NCBI RefSeq assembly: GCF_000758525.1
Contig: NZ_CP009241.1
Coordinates: 5,518,001 to 5,582,000 of the forward strand
Length of the DNA: 64,000 nt
Direction: 5' to 3'
Origin: Paenibacillus sp. FSL H7-0357
GTDB taxonomy: Bacteria > Bacillota > Bacilli > Paenibacillales > Paenibacillaceae
Below, piece after piece: positions 32,096-40,208 of the stretch (positions within the stretch are counted from its first letter, which is position 1; every line of letters starts with the position of its first letter). Below the pieces are notes generated by a model. It was not told the DNA's origin. It saw only the letters and a list, made by a program, of their open reading frames with translations, and did not search any database. The position numbers and the translations under genes were made by a program.

Positions 32096-33583
32096 ATGAA
32101 GCGTCTAATGAAAATGAATCCCCGGGATACGGTAGCTGTGGCGCTGCGCCCCATTTCCGCCGGAGAAGAGCTTGTTTTTGAAGGAATGACTCTTAAGGCA
32201 GTCCAGGACATCCCGCAGGGTCATAAAATAGCGTTGACCAGCTTTGCGGCGGATGACGTTATTACGAAATATGGTTATCCTATCGGCCACGCGATTGCTC
32301 CGATTCAAGCGGGCGAATGGATTCACACGCATAACATCAAGACGAATCTGGCGGGTGAAGAGGAATATGAATACGTGCCCGATCTTCATCCGGTCACTTA
32401 CCCTTCCCGTGATTTGACCTTTCAGGGCTACCGCCGGACAAACGGCAAGGTTGGTATCCGCAACGATCTGTTTATTATTCCCACAGTAGGCTGTGTGAAC
32501 GGTATCGCTGAGCAAATGCTGCAGGAATTCAAGGCTGAACATCCGGATATGGGAACCTTCGACAACTTTACCGTGCTTAAGCATCCTTACGGCTGCTCCC
32601 AGCTTGGCGATGACCACCGGATGACCCGCAGCATTCTGCTGGATGCCGTGAATCATCCCAACGCCGGGGGTGTGCTCGTCTTCGGTCTCGGCTGCGAGAA
32701 CAACATTGTCTCCGAGTTCCGCAGCATGCTGGGTGATTATGACGAGAAGCGGGTCAAATTCCTCGTCGCCCAGGAAGTGGGTAATGAAGTGGAAGCAGGT
32801 CTCACGCTGCTGGAGGAGCTGTATGAAGCAGCTAAGGATGATGCCCGTGAGACAGTTCCGCTCAGCGAGCTGAACATCGGGCTGAAATGCGGCGGCTCCG
32901 ACGGATTCTCGGGCATTACCGCCAACCCGCTGCTGGGCGCTTTTTCCGATTTCATTATCTCCCAGGGCGGAACCTCGGTACTGACCGAAGTGCCTGAAAT
33001 GTTCGGAGCGGAGAAAATGCTGATGGCCCGTGCGGAAAGCCGTGAGGTCTATGAAGATATCGTATCCCTGATCAATAACTTCAAGCAATACTTCCTCTCT
33101 TACGGGGAACCGGTCTATGAGAACCCTTCTCCCGGCAACAAAGCCGGAGGCATCAGCACGTTGGAAGACAAATCGCTGGGCTGTACCCAGAAGGCAGGAA
33201 CGTCCCCTGTGGTGGATGTGCTGCAATATGGCGTAAAGCTGCGCAAAAAAGGGCTCAGCCTCCTCCAGGCACCGGGCAACGATCTGGTGGCCGCATCTGC
33301 GCTGGCCGCATCGGACTGCCAGCTGGTATTGTTCACAACCGGCAGAGGAACTCCATTTGGTAGCTTTGTGCCTACGGTTAAGGTGGCGACCAACAATGAG
33401 CTTTTTGCCAAAAAAGGCCATTGGATGGATTTCAACGCCGGTCCGCTGCTGGAGGTCCCGATGGCCGATGTGCTTGAGGAGTTTATCGGCTATATTATCG
33501 ATGTTGCCAGCGGTCAAAAAACACGGAATGAGCAAAACGAAGTGCGCGAGCTGGCTATTTTCAAAACTGGAGTCACGCTATAA
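32096..33583 (+). CDS. uxaA: Altronate dehydratase
   Basis: This enzyme dehydrates D-altronate to 2-keto-3-deoxygluconate. The 495-residue protein has the N-terminal SAF domain (about residues 10-85) and the large C-terminal UxaA catalytic domain, with GYRRTNGKVGIRNDLFIIPT, HPYGCSQLGDDH, GLGCENN and LGCTQKAGTSPV; the conserved cysteines can bind the metal or Fe-S centre of the family. TAGGAGGG precedes the ATG. It lies downstream of uxaB. Confidence 0.94.
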   Translation: MKRLMKMNPRDTVAVALRPISAGEELVFEGMTLKAVQDIPQGHKIALTSFAADDVITKYGYPIGHAIAPIQAGEWIHTHNIKTNLAGEEEYEYVPDLHPVTYPSRDLTFQGYRRTNGKVGIRNDLFIIPTVGCVNGIAEQMLQEFKAEHPDMGTFDNFTVLKHPYGCSQLGDDHRMTRSILLDAVNHPNAGGVLVFGLGCENNIVSEFRSMLGDYDEKRVKFLVAQEVGNEVEAGLTLLEELYEAAKDDARETVPLSELNIGLKCGGSDGFSGITANPLLGAFSDFIISQGGTSVLTEVPEMFGAEKMLMARAESREVYEDIVSLINNFKQYFLSYGEPVYENPSPGNKAGGISTLEDKSLGCTQKAGTSPVVDVLQYGVKLRKKGLSLLQAPGNDLVAASALAASDCQLVLFTTGRGTPFGSFVPTVKVATNNELFAKKGHWMDFNAGPLLEVPMADVLEEFIGYIIDVASGQKTRNEQNEVRELAIFKTGVTL

Positions 33584-33625
33584 TACCCTATTTCCATTCC
33601 AAATCCATGCAAAGGGAGCGTCATT

Positions 33626-35026
33626 ATGTTTTTAAACGATGATTTTCTATTAACAACCGACACCGCACGGCTTCTGTTCCATCAACATGCCAAAGCTATG
33701 CCCATTATTGATTACCATTGCCATCTCGATCCAAAAGAGATTTATGAAGACCGTGCATTCAGCAACCTGACCGAGGCCTGGCTCTACGGAGATCATTACA
33801 AATGGCGGCTGATGCGTGCCAACGGGGTTCCGGAATCGCATATTACCGGAGATGCCTCGGATTATGACAAGTTTCTGGCCTGGGCCCGGACCGTACCGCA
33901 AGCCGTAGGCAACCCGCTGTACAGCTGGACTCACCTGGAGCTGCGCCGTTTTTTCGGTATCCATGAGCTGCTCAACGAAACGTCTGCTCCGGCCATCTGG
34001 GAAGAAGTCAACCGCAAGCTGGCGGAACCGGCCTTCTCGCGCCGTGGACTGATTCGCAGCTCCAGAGTCAAGACCATCTGCACTACCGATGATCCGGCTG
34101 ATACGCTGGAGTACCACCGGCTGTTAAAAGATTCAGAGACAGCCTTCAAGGTATTCCCTACCTTCCGTCCCGACAAGGCGCTGAACATTGACGCCGAAGG
34201 ATTCCCGGCCTGGATCAAGCGGCTGGAAGAAGCATCCGGTTTAAGCGTGGTGTCGTATGCTTCGCTGCTGGACGCACTGAGAAACCGCGTGGAATTCTTC
34301 CATGAGAACGGCTGCCGCCTGTCCGACCATGCGCTGGATGTGCTGCGCTACCGTGCAGGGGAGCCTGCTGATGCCGAAGCCATCTTCGCCAAGCGGCTGG
34401 AGGGCGGAATCCTCTCGCCGGAGGAAGTCACACTCTACCGCACGGAGCTGCTGTCGGCTCTAATCGGGTTCTATCACGATAAAGGCTGGACGATGCAGCT
34501 GCATCTGCACGCCTTCCGCAACAACAATACACCAATGTTCCGGAAGCTGGGACCGGATACCGGTTATGACGGCCTGAATGACCTGCCGCTGACCGAAGCG
34601 TTGTCTAAGCTGCTCGACCGCGCAGAATGCGGGACCGGCCTGCCGAAGACGATTCTTTATTCGCTGAATCCGGGCGATTATCCCGCCCTGCTGGCCTTGA
34701 TGGGCTGCTATCAAAAGGACACACCGGGCAAACTCCAGCTTGGCTCCGGCTGGTGGTACAACGACACCCGCAGCGGAATGCGCGAGCAGCTGACACTGCT
34801 TGCGGACAACAGCCTGCTGGGCAATTTTGTCGGCATGCTGACAGATTCCCGCAGCTTCCTCTCCTACACCCGCCACGAATATTTCCGCCGTGTGCTGTGC
34901 GGGCTGATCGGTGAACTGGCCGCGCGCGGTGAAGCGCCGGATGACGAAGTGCTGCTGGGTCAACTGGTGGAGAATATCGCGTATAACAACGCCGCCGGAT
35001 TCTTCGGTTTTCCAGCCGGAGAATAA
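33626..35026 (+). CDS. uxaC: Glucuronate/galacturonate isomerase
   Basis: This isomerase turns D-galacturonate into D-tagaturonate (and D-glucuronate into D-fructuronate), the first step of the pathway. The 466-residue length is standard. Typical segments are MPIIDYHCHLDPKEIYED (metal-binding His-x-His), FKVFPTFRPDKAL, and the C-terminal GNFVGMLTDSRSFLSYTRHE. AAAGGGAGCG precedes the ATG. It lies 42 nt after uxaA. Confidence 0.95.
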   Translation: MFLNDDFLLTTDTARLLFHQHAKAMPIIDYHCHLDPKEIYEDRAFSNLTEAWLYGDHYKWRLMRANGVPESHITGDASDYDKFLAWARTVPQAVGNPLYSWTHLELRRFFGIHELLNETSAPAIWEEVNRKLAEPAFSRRGLIRSSRVKTICTTDDPADTLEYHRLLKDSETAFKVFPTFRPDKALNIDAEGFPAWIKRLEEASGLSVVSYASLLDALRNRVEFFHENGCRLSDHALDVLRYRAGEPADAEAIFAKRLEGGILSPEEVTLYRTELLSALIGFYHDKGWTMQLHLHAFRNNNTPMFRKLGPDTGYDGLNDLPLTEALSKLLDRAECGTGLPKTILYSLNPGDYPALLALMGCYQKDTPGKLQLGSGWWYNDTRSGMREQLTLLADNSLLGNFVGMLTDSRSFLSYTRHEYFRRVLCGLIGELAARGEAPDDEVLLGQLVENIAYNNAAGFFGFPAGE

Positions 35027-35097
35027 AGAAAGCAGGAGCGATCTGCTCTGCAAGAGCTGGCGCAAAAACATTAATATGTAATGAAGGAGAATACTTC

Positions 35098-35802
35098 ATG
35101 CCGACACTATATATCGCCGGTGACTCCACCGCAGCGCAGAAAGGTGCCGATCAGAAGCCGATGACCGGCTGGGGAGAATATCTTCAGGGCTATTTCGGCC
35201 CGGAAATCACCGTGGACAACCGCGCAATTAACGGACGGAGCACCAAATCATATCTCGAGCAAGGACGGCTCGCGGATATTGAACAGGATTTCCAGCCCGG
35301 TGATTATCTGCTGATTCAGTTTGGCCACAATGACGAGAAGCAGGAGGATCCGGCCCGCTATACCGATCCCGGCAAGGACTACCGCCTCAATCTGATCACG
35401 TTTATTGATTCGGCCCGCAGCCGCGGCGGTTTCCCTGTCCTGCTGACCTCTGTCAGCCGCCGCCGCTTCACTCCGCAGGGCGATCCCGATCCGCTGGCGG
35501 TGGGAGCTTACCCGCAGGCGATGCGTGAAGTGGCGGAGCTTACCGGCACACCGCTGCTTGATCTCTTCGCTTCTTCCCAGCAGCTCTACCGGAAGCTCGG
35601 TATCGAGGGGTCCAGGCATTTATTTATGCATCTGCCCAAGAGCAGGCATCCCAATTATCCGGAAGGGATTACGGATGATACCCATTTCTCTAATGAAGGG
35701 GCTAAACAAGTGGCAGAGCTGGTAGCAGAAGCAATCCGCCATTCTGCAGACTTGTCCGCTCTTATTCAACACATGCAACCATTGCAACAGAACCGGATTT
35801 AA
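35098..35802 (+). CDS. Rhamnogalacturonan acetylesterase-like SGNH hydrolase (CE12)
   Basis: This enzyme removes acetyl groups from rhamnogalacturonan pieces. The 234-residue protein has the SGNH blocks: IAGDSTAAQ with the nucleophilic Ser, GWGEYLQGYF, INGRSTKSYL, FGHNDEKQ with the catalytic Asn, and DDTHFSNEGA with Asp and His. No signal peptide is present, so it works inside the cell as the pectinesterase does. ATG 35098 follows GAAGGAGA. It is co-directional with uxaC. Confidence 0.9.
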   Translation: MPTLYIAGDSTAAQKGADQKPMTGWGEYLQGYFGPEITVDNRAINGRSTKSYLEQGRLADIEQDFQPGDYLLIQFGHNDEKQEDPARYTDPGKDYRLNLITFIDSARSRGGFPVLLTSVSRRRFTPQGDPDPLAVGAYPQAMREVAELTGTPLLDLFASSQQLYRKLGIEGSRHLFMHLPKSRHPNYPEGITDDTHFSNEGAKQVAELVAEAIRHSADLSALIQHMQPLQQNRI

Positions 35803-35824
35803 CTAAGAAAAGGGGATGTACCCT

Positions 35825-36667
35825 ATGTCCGCACCGCTTCATTTTGGCATCCGCGCCCATGATTTTGCCCGGCTTCCTTTGCCGGAGCTGATCGCCAAGC
35901 TGGATCAATACCGCTTTAAGCATATTCAGTTTGCGGTACGCAAATCTTTTCCCGAAAGCGTCCCCTCTCTGGCGGCATTAAGCCCGGGAACGGCGGCATA
36001 CTTTGGCGAAGCGTTCCGGCAAGCCGGGGTCCGGATTGCCGTTCTCGGCTGCTATGTGAATATCATTGATCCCGATCCCGGCAAAAGAGCGCAGGCGCTA
36101 AATGATTTCAGCACCCATCTACGCCTGGCACGTGATTTCGGAGCCAGCCTGGTAGGTACAGAAACAGGCAGCGTAGGCAAGGGCTATACAACGGATAACT
36201 TTACGGAGGAAGCCTTCCAGGAGGTAGTCGTTTCGGTCAAGGCCATGGTGGCGGAAGCGGAACGTTTCGGCGTAACGGTAGGCATTGAGGCAGGCCAGAA
36301 TCATCCCCTGCACTCTGCGAAGCTGACGAGGCGGCTGCTGGATCTGATTCCCTCCAATAATCTGCAGATCATTCTGGACTGCGCGAACCTGATGTCGCCC
36401 GATAATTACCGGCAGCAGGAAGCGGTCATTACCGAAGCACTTGAGCTGCTTGGGGACAGAATCGCGGTGATCCATCTGAAGGATTTCACGGTCCAAGACG
36501 GCCAAATCATCATTGTTCCTGTCGGTCAGGGGCATCTGCAGTTTGCCCCCATTCTACATTATATGAAATACAAGCGCCCGCACATTCAGGGTCTCCTGGA
36601 GAGCACCTCCGAACCGCATCTGCGGGAAAGTGTAGATTTCCTGCAGCGGTTATACAGCGAAGTCTAG
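35825..36667 (+). CDS. Xylose-isomerase-like TIM-barrel sugar isomerase/epimerase
   Basis: A 280-residue AP-endonuclease-2-type TIM barrel. It shows SIGIEAGQNHPLHSAK-like metal-ligand strands (VTVGIEAGQNHPLHSAK), NLQIILDCANLMSP, IAVIHLKDF and LLEST, all expected of sugar epimerases or isomerases with a divalent metal. I start it at ATG 35825, after AAGGGGATG; the ATG nine nt upstream lies within the ribosome site. As the last gene of the pectin block it may act on a rhamnose- or uronate-derived sugar. The substrate is unknown. Confidence 0.82.
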   Translation: MSAPLHFGIRAHDFARLPLPELIAKLDQYRFKHIQFAVRKSFPESVPSLAALSPGTAAYFGEAFRQAGVRIAVLGCYVNIIDPDPGKRAQALNDFSTHLRLARDFGASLVGTETGSVGKGYTTDNFTEEAFQEVVVSVKAMVAEAERFGVTVGIEAGQNHPLHSAKLTRRLLDLIPSNNLQIILDCANLMSPDNYRQQEAVITEALELLGDRIAVIHLKDFTVQDGQIIIVPVGQGHLQFAPILHYMKYKRPHIQGLLESTSEPHLRESVDFLQRLYSEV

Positions 36668-36720
36668 CGAAACGCTGCATTTCAAACACATTTCAGGACC
36701 GATTCACCGTATCTATTATG

Positions 36721-36758
36721 CCGGATGATTCCAGAACATGCACTCTGAAATCATCCGG
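36721..36758 (+). terminator. First hairpin after the pectin block
   Basis: CCGGATGATTCCAG pairs with CTGAAATCATCCGG (one mismatch). No T run follows directly, so it probably works together with the terminator at 36771. Confidence 0.5.
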
Positions 36759-36770
36759 TGCTGCAGTTGA

Positions 36771-36803
36771 ATGCCCGGGCTCTCTGGAGTTCCGGGCATT
36801 TTT
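36771..36803 (+). terminator. Intrinsic terminator closing the pectin block
   Basis: ATGCCCGG (36771-36778) pairs with CCGGGCAT (36792-36799) and TTTT follows. The remaining gap to nadE shows no other clear signal. Confidence 0.8.
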
Positions 36804-36966
36804 ATGTAACGACGCACGGCTCGATTTTAACCAATGCTGCTGTGACTCCCCGTCCCCGCCCCGCTGCGCGTAATCTATAACTCATGAAACTGCCGCTTGT
36901 TACTGATGGGGAATCATGGGTACAATTATTAGAAACGCGTTATTATAAAAAGGATAGGTGAAACCA

Positions 36967-38904
36967 ATGCATAATTATGGATTCGCGCGGGTGGCTGCCG
37001 CTTCCCCGGAACTGCGGGTGGCTGACTGCGAGTTTAATGCAGCACAAATTATTGAGGTTATCAAGCAGGCGGACGAGGAACAGGTGGAGTACCTGGTGCT
37101 GCCCGAGCTTTGCATCACTGGTTATACCTGTGCAGATTTATTCCTGCAGCCCGCGCTGCTGGATGCGGCTCTGAAGAGCCTTCATAGCATTGCCGCCGCA
37201 AGTGCCGGACTTCACATGGTAGTCATTGCCGGGCTGCCCATTGCTATTAAGGGACGGCTGTTCAACTGTGCCGCCGTCATCCAGCAGGGAAACATTTTGG
37301 GCATTGTGCCCAAAACCTGTATTCCCGGCTACAGTGAGTTCTATGAACCGCGCTGGTTTGCAGGTGCCGAAGAGCTTGAAATCACAGAGCTGCGTCTCGG
37401 GGAAATCACCATTCCCATCGGCAATGATCTTATTTTCGCATGTGAAGCGAACAGCAATTTATCCTTTGGCGTTGAAATCTGTGAGGACTTGTGGGTTCCC
37501 GTTCCACCGAGTAGTCTGTTAGCCCAAGCCGGCGCTGTGCTGCTGTTTAACCCTTCAGCCAGCAACGAGCTGGTAGGCAAAGCAGACTACCGCCGCCAGC
37601 TTGTCTCCAGCCAGTCCGCCTCCTGCGTGGCAGGTTATGTCTACGCCGGCTGCAATGCCGGCGAATCCACAACCGATGTCGTATTCGGCGGCCATTCCCT
37701 GATCGCCGAGAATGGTCTGACACTTGCGGAATCGGAGCGTTTTACCCATGAGAGCCGGATCATCATCGCCGATATCGACATCCCGAAAATCCAGTATTCC
37801 CGCACGGTCATGGGTACCTTCCGTGCCGGAAAGGGCGGCCGCAATTATCGTGAGGTGCTGTATGCGGAGCCTGCCCCACGTAACAGTGAACGGAAACTCG
37901 TTCGTACCGTCGGCGTTAATCCTTTTGTTCCCGGCAATCCGCTTCAGCGCGATGAACGCTGCCGTGAGATCCTCTCCATCCAGACCTCCGGCCTGATGAA
38001 AAGAATCCGCCATATCGGCACCAAGCAGGCCGTCATCGGTATTTCCGGCGGCCTGGACAGCACGCTTGCGCTGCTGGTGTCCGTACGGGCCATGGAGCTG
38101 CTCGGCCGCCCGGCAAGCGACGTGCTCGCCGTTACGATGCCGGGCTTCGGCACCACGAACCGGACCTACGATAATGCCGTCGGCCTGATCAAAGCGCTTG
38201 GAGCTTCACTTAAGGTTGTCGATATCAAGGCTGCCTGTCTGCAGCACTTCGAAGACATCGGCCATGACAAGGATGTTCATGACTTGACCTACGAAAATGT
38301 ACAAGCCAGGGAACGGACACAAATCCTGATGGATTTGGCCAACAAAAACGGCGGCATCGTCATCGGCACCGGCGACTTGTCCGAGCTGGCGCTTGGATGG
38401 TGTACCTATAACGGGGACCATATGTCCATGTACAGCGTCAACTCAGGCATTCCGAAGACACTGATCCAATACGTCGTCGCCTGGTACGCGGATCACGAAG
38501 CGGACGAGACGGTGAACAAACTGCTCTACAGCGTTATTGAAACGGGGATCAGCCCGGAGCTGCTGCCGCCTTCGAAGACAGGGGAAATTGTCCAATTGAC
38601 CGAAAATATACTCGGTCCTTATGTTGTGCATGATTTTTTCCTCTATTATATGCTCCGCACCGGCGCTTCCCCCGGCAAAATCCTGTACCTCGCCCAACAT
38701 GCCTTCGGCGATGGCTATACCCGGGAACAGCTGGTCGGGTGGCTGAAAGTATTCATCACCCGTTTCTTCACCCAACAGTTCAAACGCTCCTGCCTGCCGG
38801 ACGGCCCGAAGGTCGGGACCGTCAGTCTTTCACCGCGCGGCGACTGGCGGATGCCAAGCGACGCTTCCGCCGCGCTCTGGCTGCGGGAAGTCGAGGAATT
38901 GTAG
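36967..38904 (+). CDS. nadE: Glutamine-dependent NAD+ synthetase
   Basis: This enzyme makes NAD+ from deamido-NAD+, taking ammonia from glutamine. The 645-residue protein has an N-terminal nitrilase-like glutaminase domain (Glu in VLPELCITGYTCADLF, Cys in FGVEICEDLWVP) and a C-terminal synthetase domain (PP-loop ISGGLDSTLALL, then GTGDLSELALGWCTYNGDHM). ATG 36967 follows AGGTGA; a GTG three codons upstream is a weaker choice. It is a single gene closed by a strong terminator, unrelated to the pectin block. Confidence 0.94.
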   Translation: MHNYGFARVAAASPELRVADCEFNAAQIIEVIKQADEEQVEYLVLPELCITGYTCADLFLQPALLDAALKSLHSIAAASAGLHMVVIAGLPIAIKGRLFNCAAVIQQGNILGIVPKTCIPGYSEFYEPRWFAGAEELEITELRLGEITIPIGNDLIFACEANSNLSFGVEICEDLWVPVPPSSLLAQAGAVLLFNPSASNELVGKADYRRQLVSSQSASCVAGYVYAGCNAGESTTDVVFGGHSLIAENGLTLAESERFTHESRIIIADIDIPKIQYSRTVMGTFRAGKGGRNYREVLYAEPAPRNSERKLVRTVGVNPFVPGNPLQRDERCREILSIQTSGLMKRIRHIGTKQAVIGISGGLDSTLALLVSVRAMELLGRPASDVLAVTMPGFGTTNRTYDNAVGLIKALGASLKVVDIKAACLQHFEDIGHDKDVHDLTYENVQARERTQILMDLANKNGGIVIGTGDLSELALGWCTYNGDHMSMYSVNSGIPKTLIQYVVAWYADHEADETVNKLLYSVIETGISPELLPPSKTGEIVQLTENILGPYVVHDFFLYYMLRTGASPGKILYLAQHAFGDGYTREQLVGWLKVFITRFFTQQFKRSCLPDGPKVGTVSLSPRGDWRMPSDASAALWLREVEEL

Positions 38905-38923
38905 AGATACAGGCTTATGAACA

Positions 38924-38960
38924 AAAAGGAGCATCCGCTGCGCTGGCGGATGCTCCTTTT
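38924..38960. terminator. Perfect 15-bp bidirectional terminator
   Basis: AAAAGGAGCATCCGC pairs with GCGGATGCTCCTTTT around a 7-nt loop. It separates nadE from the convergent GH43 remnant. Confidence 0.9.
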
Positions 38961-38963
38961 GCT

Positions 38964-39551
38964 CTATTGTCCGGCGAATGCTTCCTTGATCCGGTTGTAT
39001 TCTTCCATTGTAATAGCCAGCACTGTGCCGTGCTTGAAACCGTACGGGAAGCTGAAGCTCTCGTCTGAGCGGATAAACCGTCCACTGTCGATTTCATCCG
39101 CTATAAAAGGAACGTAGCCCTGACCCTCCCCTTCCACACCAAAAAAGTCCAGCATCAGGCACCATTTGCCGTTGCTCAGCTTAAATGCTGTAGGTGCTTC
39201 ATAAGCACTGTGGCCCAGCTTGGCCATTTCTTCATCAAAGGCTTCAATTCGGGTGTACTCTCCGGTAAGAGTTCTGCCCTTCTGCAGAATAATCCCCGCC
39301 GGGTTGGCCTCGCTCTTTAAGAAGCGGTAATACATGCCGTTCTCTTCATAAATTGCCGAATCGATAATTCCGCTGCCATCCTTCCGGAACAGCATCCGGG
39401 GTTCGCTAAAGCTGTCAAAATCCTTGGTACGTGTATTATAGATGGCCTTATCCCCATAATTATTGGAGGCATGCGAAGAAGACCAGTGAATGACATAGTC
39501 TTCTCTGGTAATCATTTGACTGGATAAAAGTTTGATGATATATTGATTCAC
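38964..39551 (-). pseudogene. Truncated GH43-like glycosidase (N-terminal half missing)
   Basis: The frame of 195 codons resembles the second half of GH43-like beta-propeller enzymes: VIHWSSSHASNNYGDKAIY, NTRTKDFDSFSEPRMLF, SGIIDSAIYEENGMYYRFLK, and FKHGTVLAITMEEYNRIKEA at the end. Full-length relatives have over 300 residues. The first 10-15 codons are read antisense from a copy of the marR promoter (39516-39594). The only start is GTG 39551 with no Shine-Dalgarno site, so the piece is probably not expressed. The stop and terminator at its 3' end are intact. Confidence 0.7.
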
Positions 39552-39594
39552 GGTTTATTATTTTAGTATTTAACCATTTACTTCTTAACGATTA
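39516..39594 (+). repeat. Duplicated promoter unit, copy 1
   Basis: A 79-bp unit that matches 39627-39705 at 64 positions by my count, without gaps and at a constant offset of 111 bp. It contains TTGACT (39516-39521), a 17-bp spacer and TATATT (39539-39544), a sigma-A promoter pointing at the marR-type gene. Confidence 0.8.
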
Positions 39595-39626
39595 GAATCA
39601 AAGAAAATTTCACTAGCTTGTTGTCT

Positions 39627-39705
39627 TGACGGGATAAAAAAATGGTGATATATTGATTCACAGCTTAATAATTTAGTATTTAACTATTTATCACTTAATC
39701 ATTAA
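39627..39705 (+). promoter_or_regulatory. Duplicated promoter unit, copy 2: marR-efflux promoter
   Basis: TTGACG (39627-39632), a 17-bp spacer and TATATT (39650-39655) form the promoter nearest to the marR-type gene. A TAGT-ATTTA-ACTA inverted repeat near 39676-39688 downstream of the -10 box could be the repressor's operator. The 79-bp unit repeats copy 1. Confidence 0.65.
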
Positions 39706-39757
39706 ACACTAAATTAACTTGTCCGCGTTTTTCCATACAGCTTTCGGAGGTGAAGTT

Positions 39758-40186
39758 TTGTCCGATCACAATGATTTTTTTGAAATCTCTACCATGTTCA
39801 AAACGTTCCTGAAAGGAATGGCTCAGGGCTGGAATAAACAAGGCTTTGCCCTTAGCCTGACCCAATTCAAGGCTTTGCATTTTCTGTCCAAGGAAGGCCC
39901 GATGATGGTATCCCAGCTGGCCGCTGCGCTTAACATGACCCCCGCGGCAATCACAGGTGTTACAGACTCGCTGCTTGCTGAAGGTTACGTCGAGAAGGAA
40001 CGGGCGGCTGACGATCGACGAGTGGTTAATATTACACTGACGAAGGAAGGAAAAGCTGCAATCGAGGAGGCGCATAATAAACAAAAGGAGATCATGGGCT
40101 CCTACTTCAGCATCTTGCCTGATGAGGATATCGCACATTTAAGAAGAATTTTTGGAGTATTAATCTCGGAATTAGACAAAAAATAA
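39758..40186 (+). CDS. MarR-family regulator of the adjacent efflux pump
   Basis: A 142-residue winged-helix repressor. The recognition helix lies in MVSQLAAALNMTPAAITGVTDSLL and the wing in EKERAADDRRVVNITLT. I start it at TTG 39758, seven nt after GGAGG; no ATG in frame fits. It lies 22 nt before a DHA2-type multidrug transporter gene and is read from the duplicated promoter, the usual layout of an autoregulated drug-efflux operon. Confidence 0.87.
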   Translation: MSDHNDFFEISTMFKTFLKGMAQGWNKQGFALSLTQFKALHFLSKEGPMMVSQLAAALNMTPAAITGVTDSLLAEGYVEKERAADDRRVVNITLTKEGKAAIEEAHNKQKEIMGSYFSILPDEDIAHLRRIFGVLISELDKK

Positions 40187-40208
40187 AAAAACGGTGGGGA
40201 AAAAATCA

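Noticed and set aside
32105..33535. Open frame of 476 codons on the minus strand
   Set aside because: It is antisense to uxaA, which has a clear family match, and its translation shows no recognisable motif; GC-rich codon use creates the long frame.
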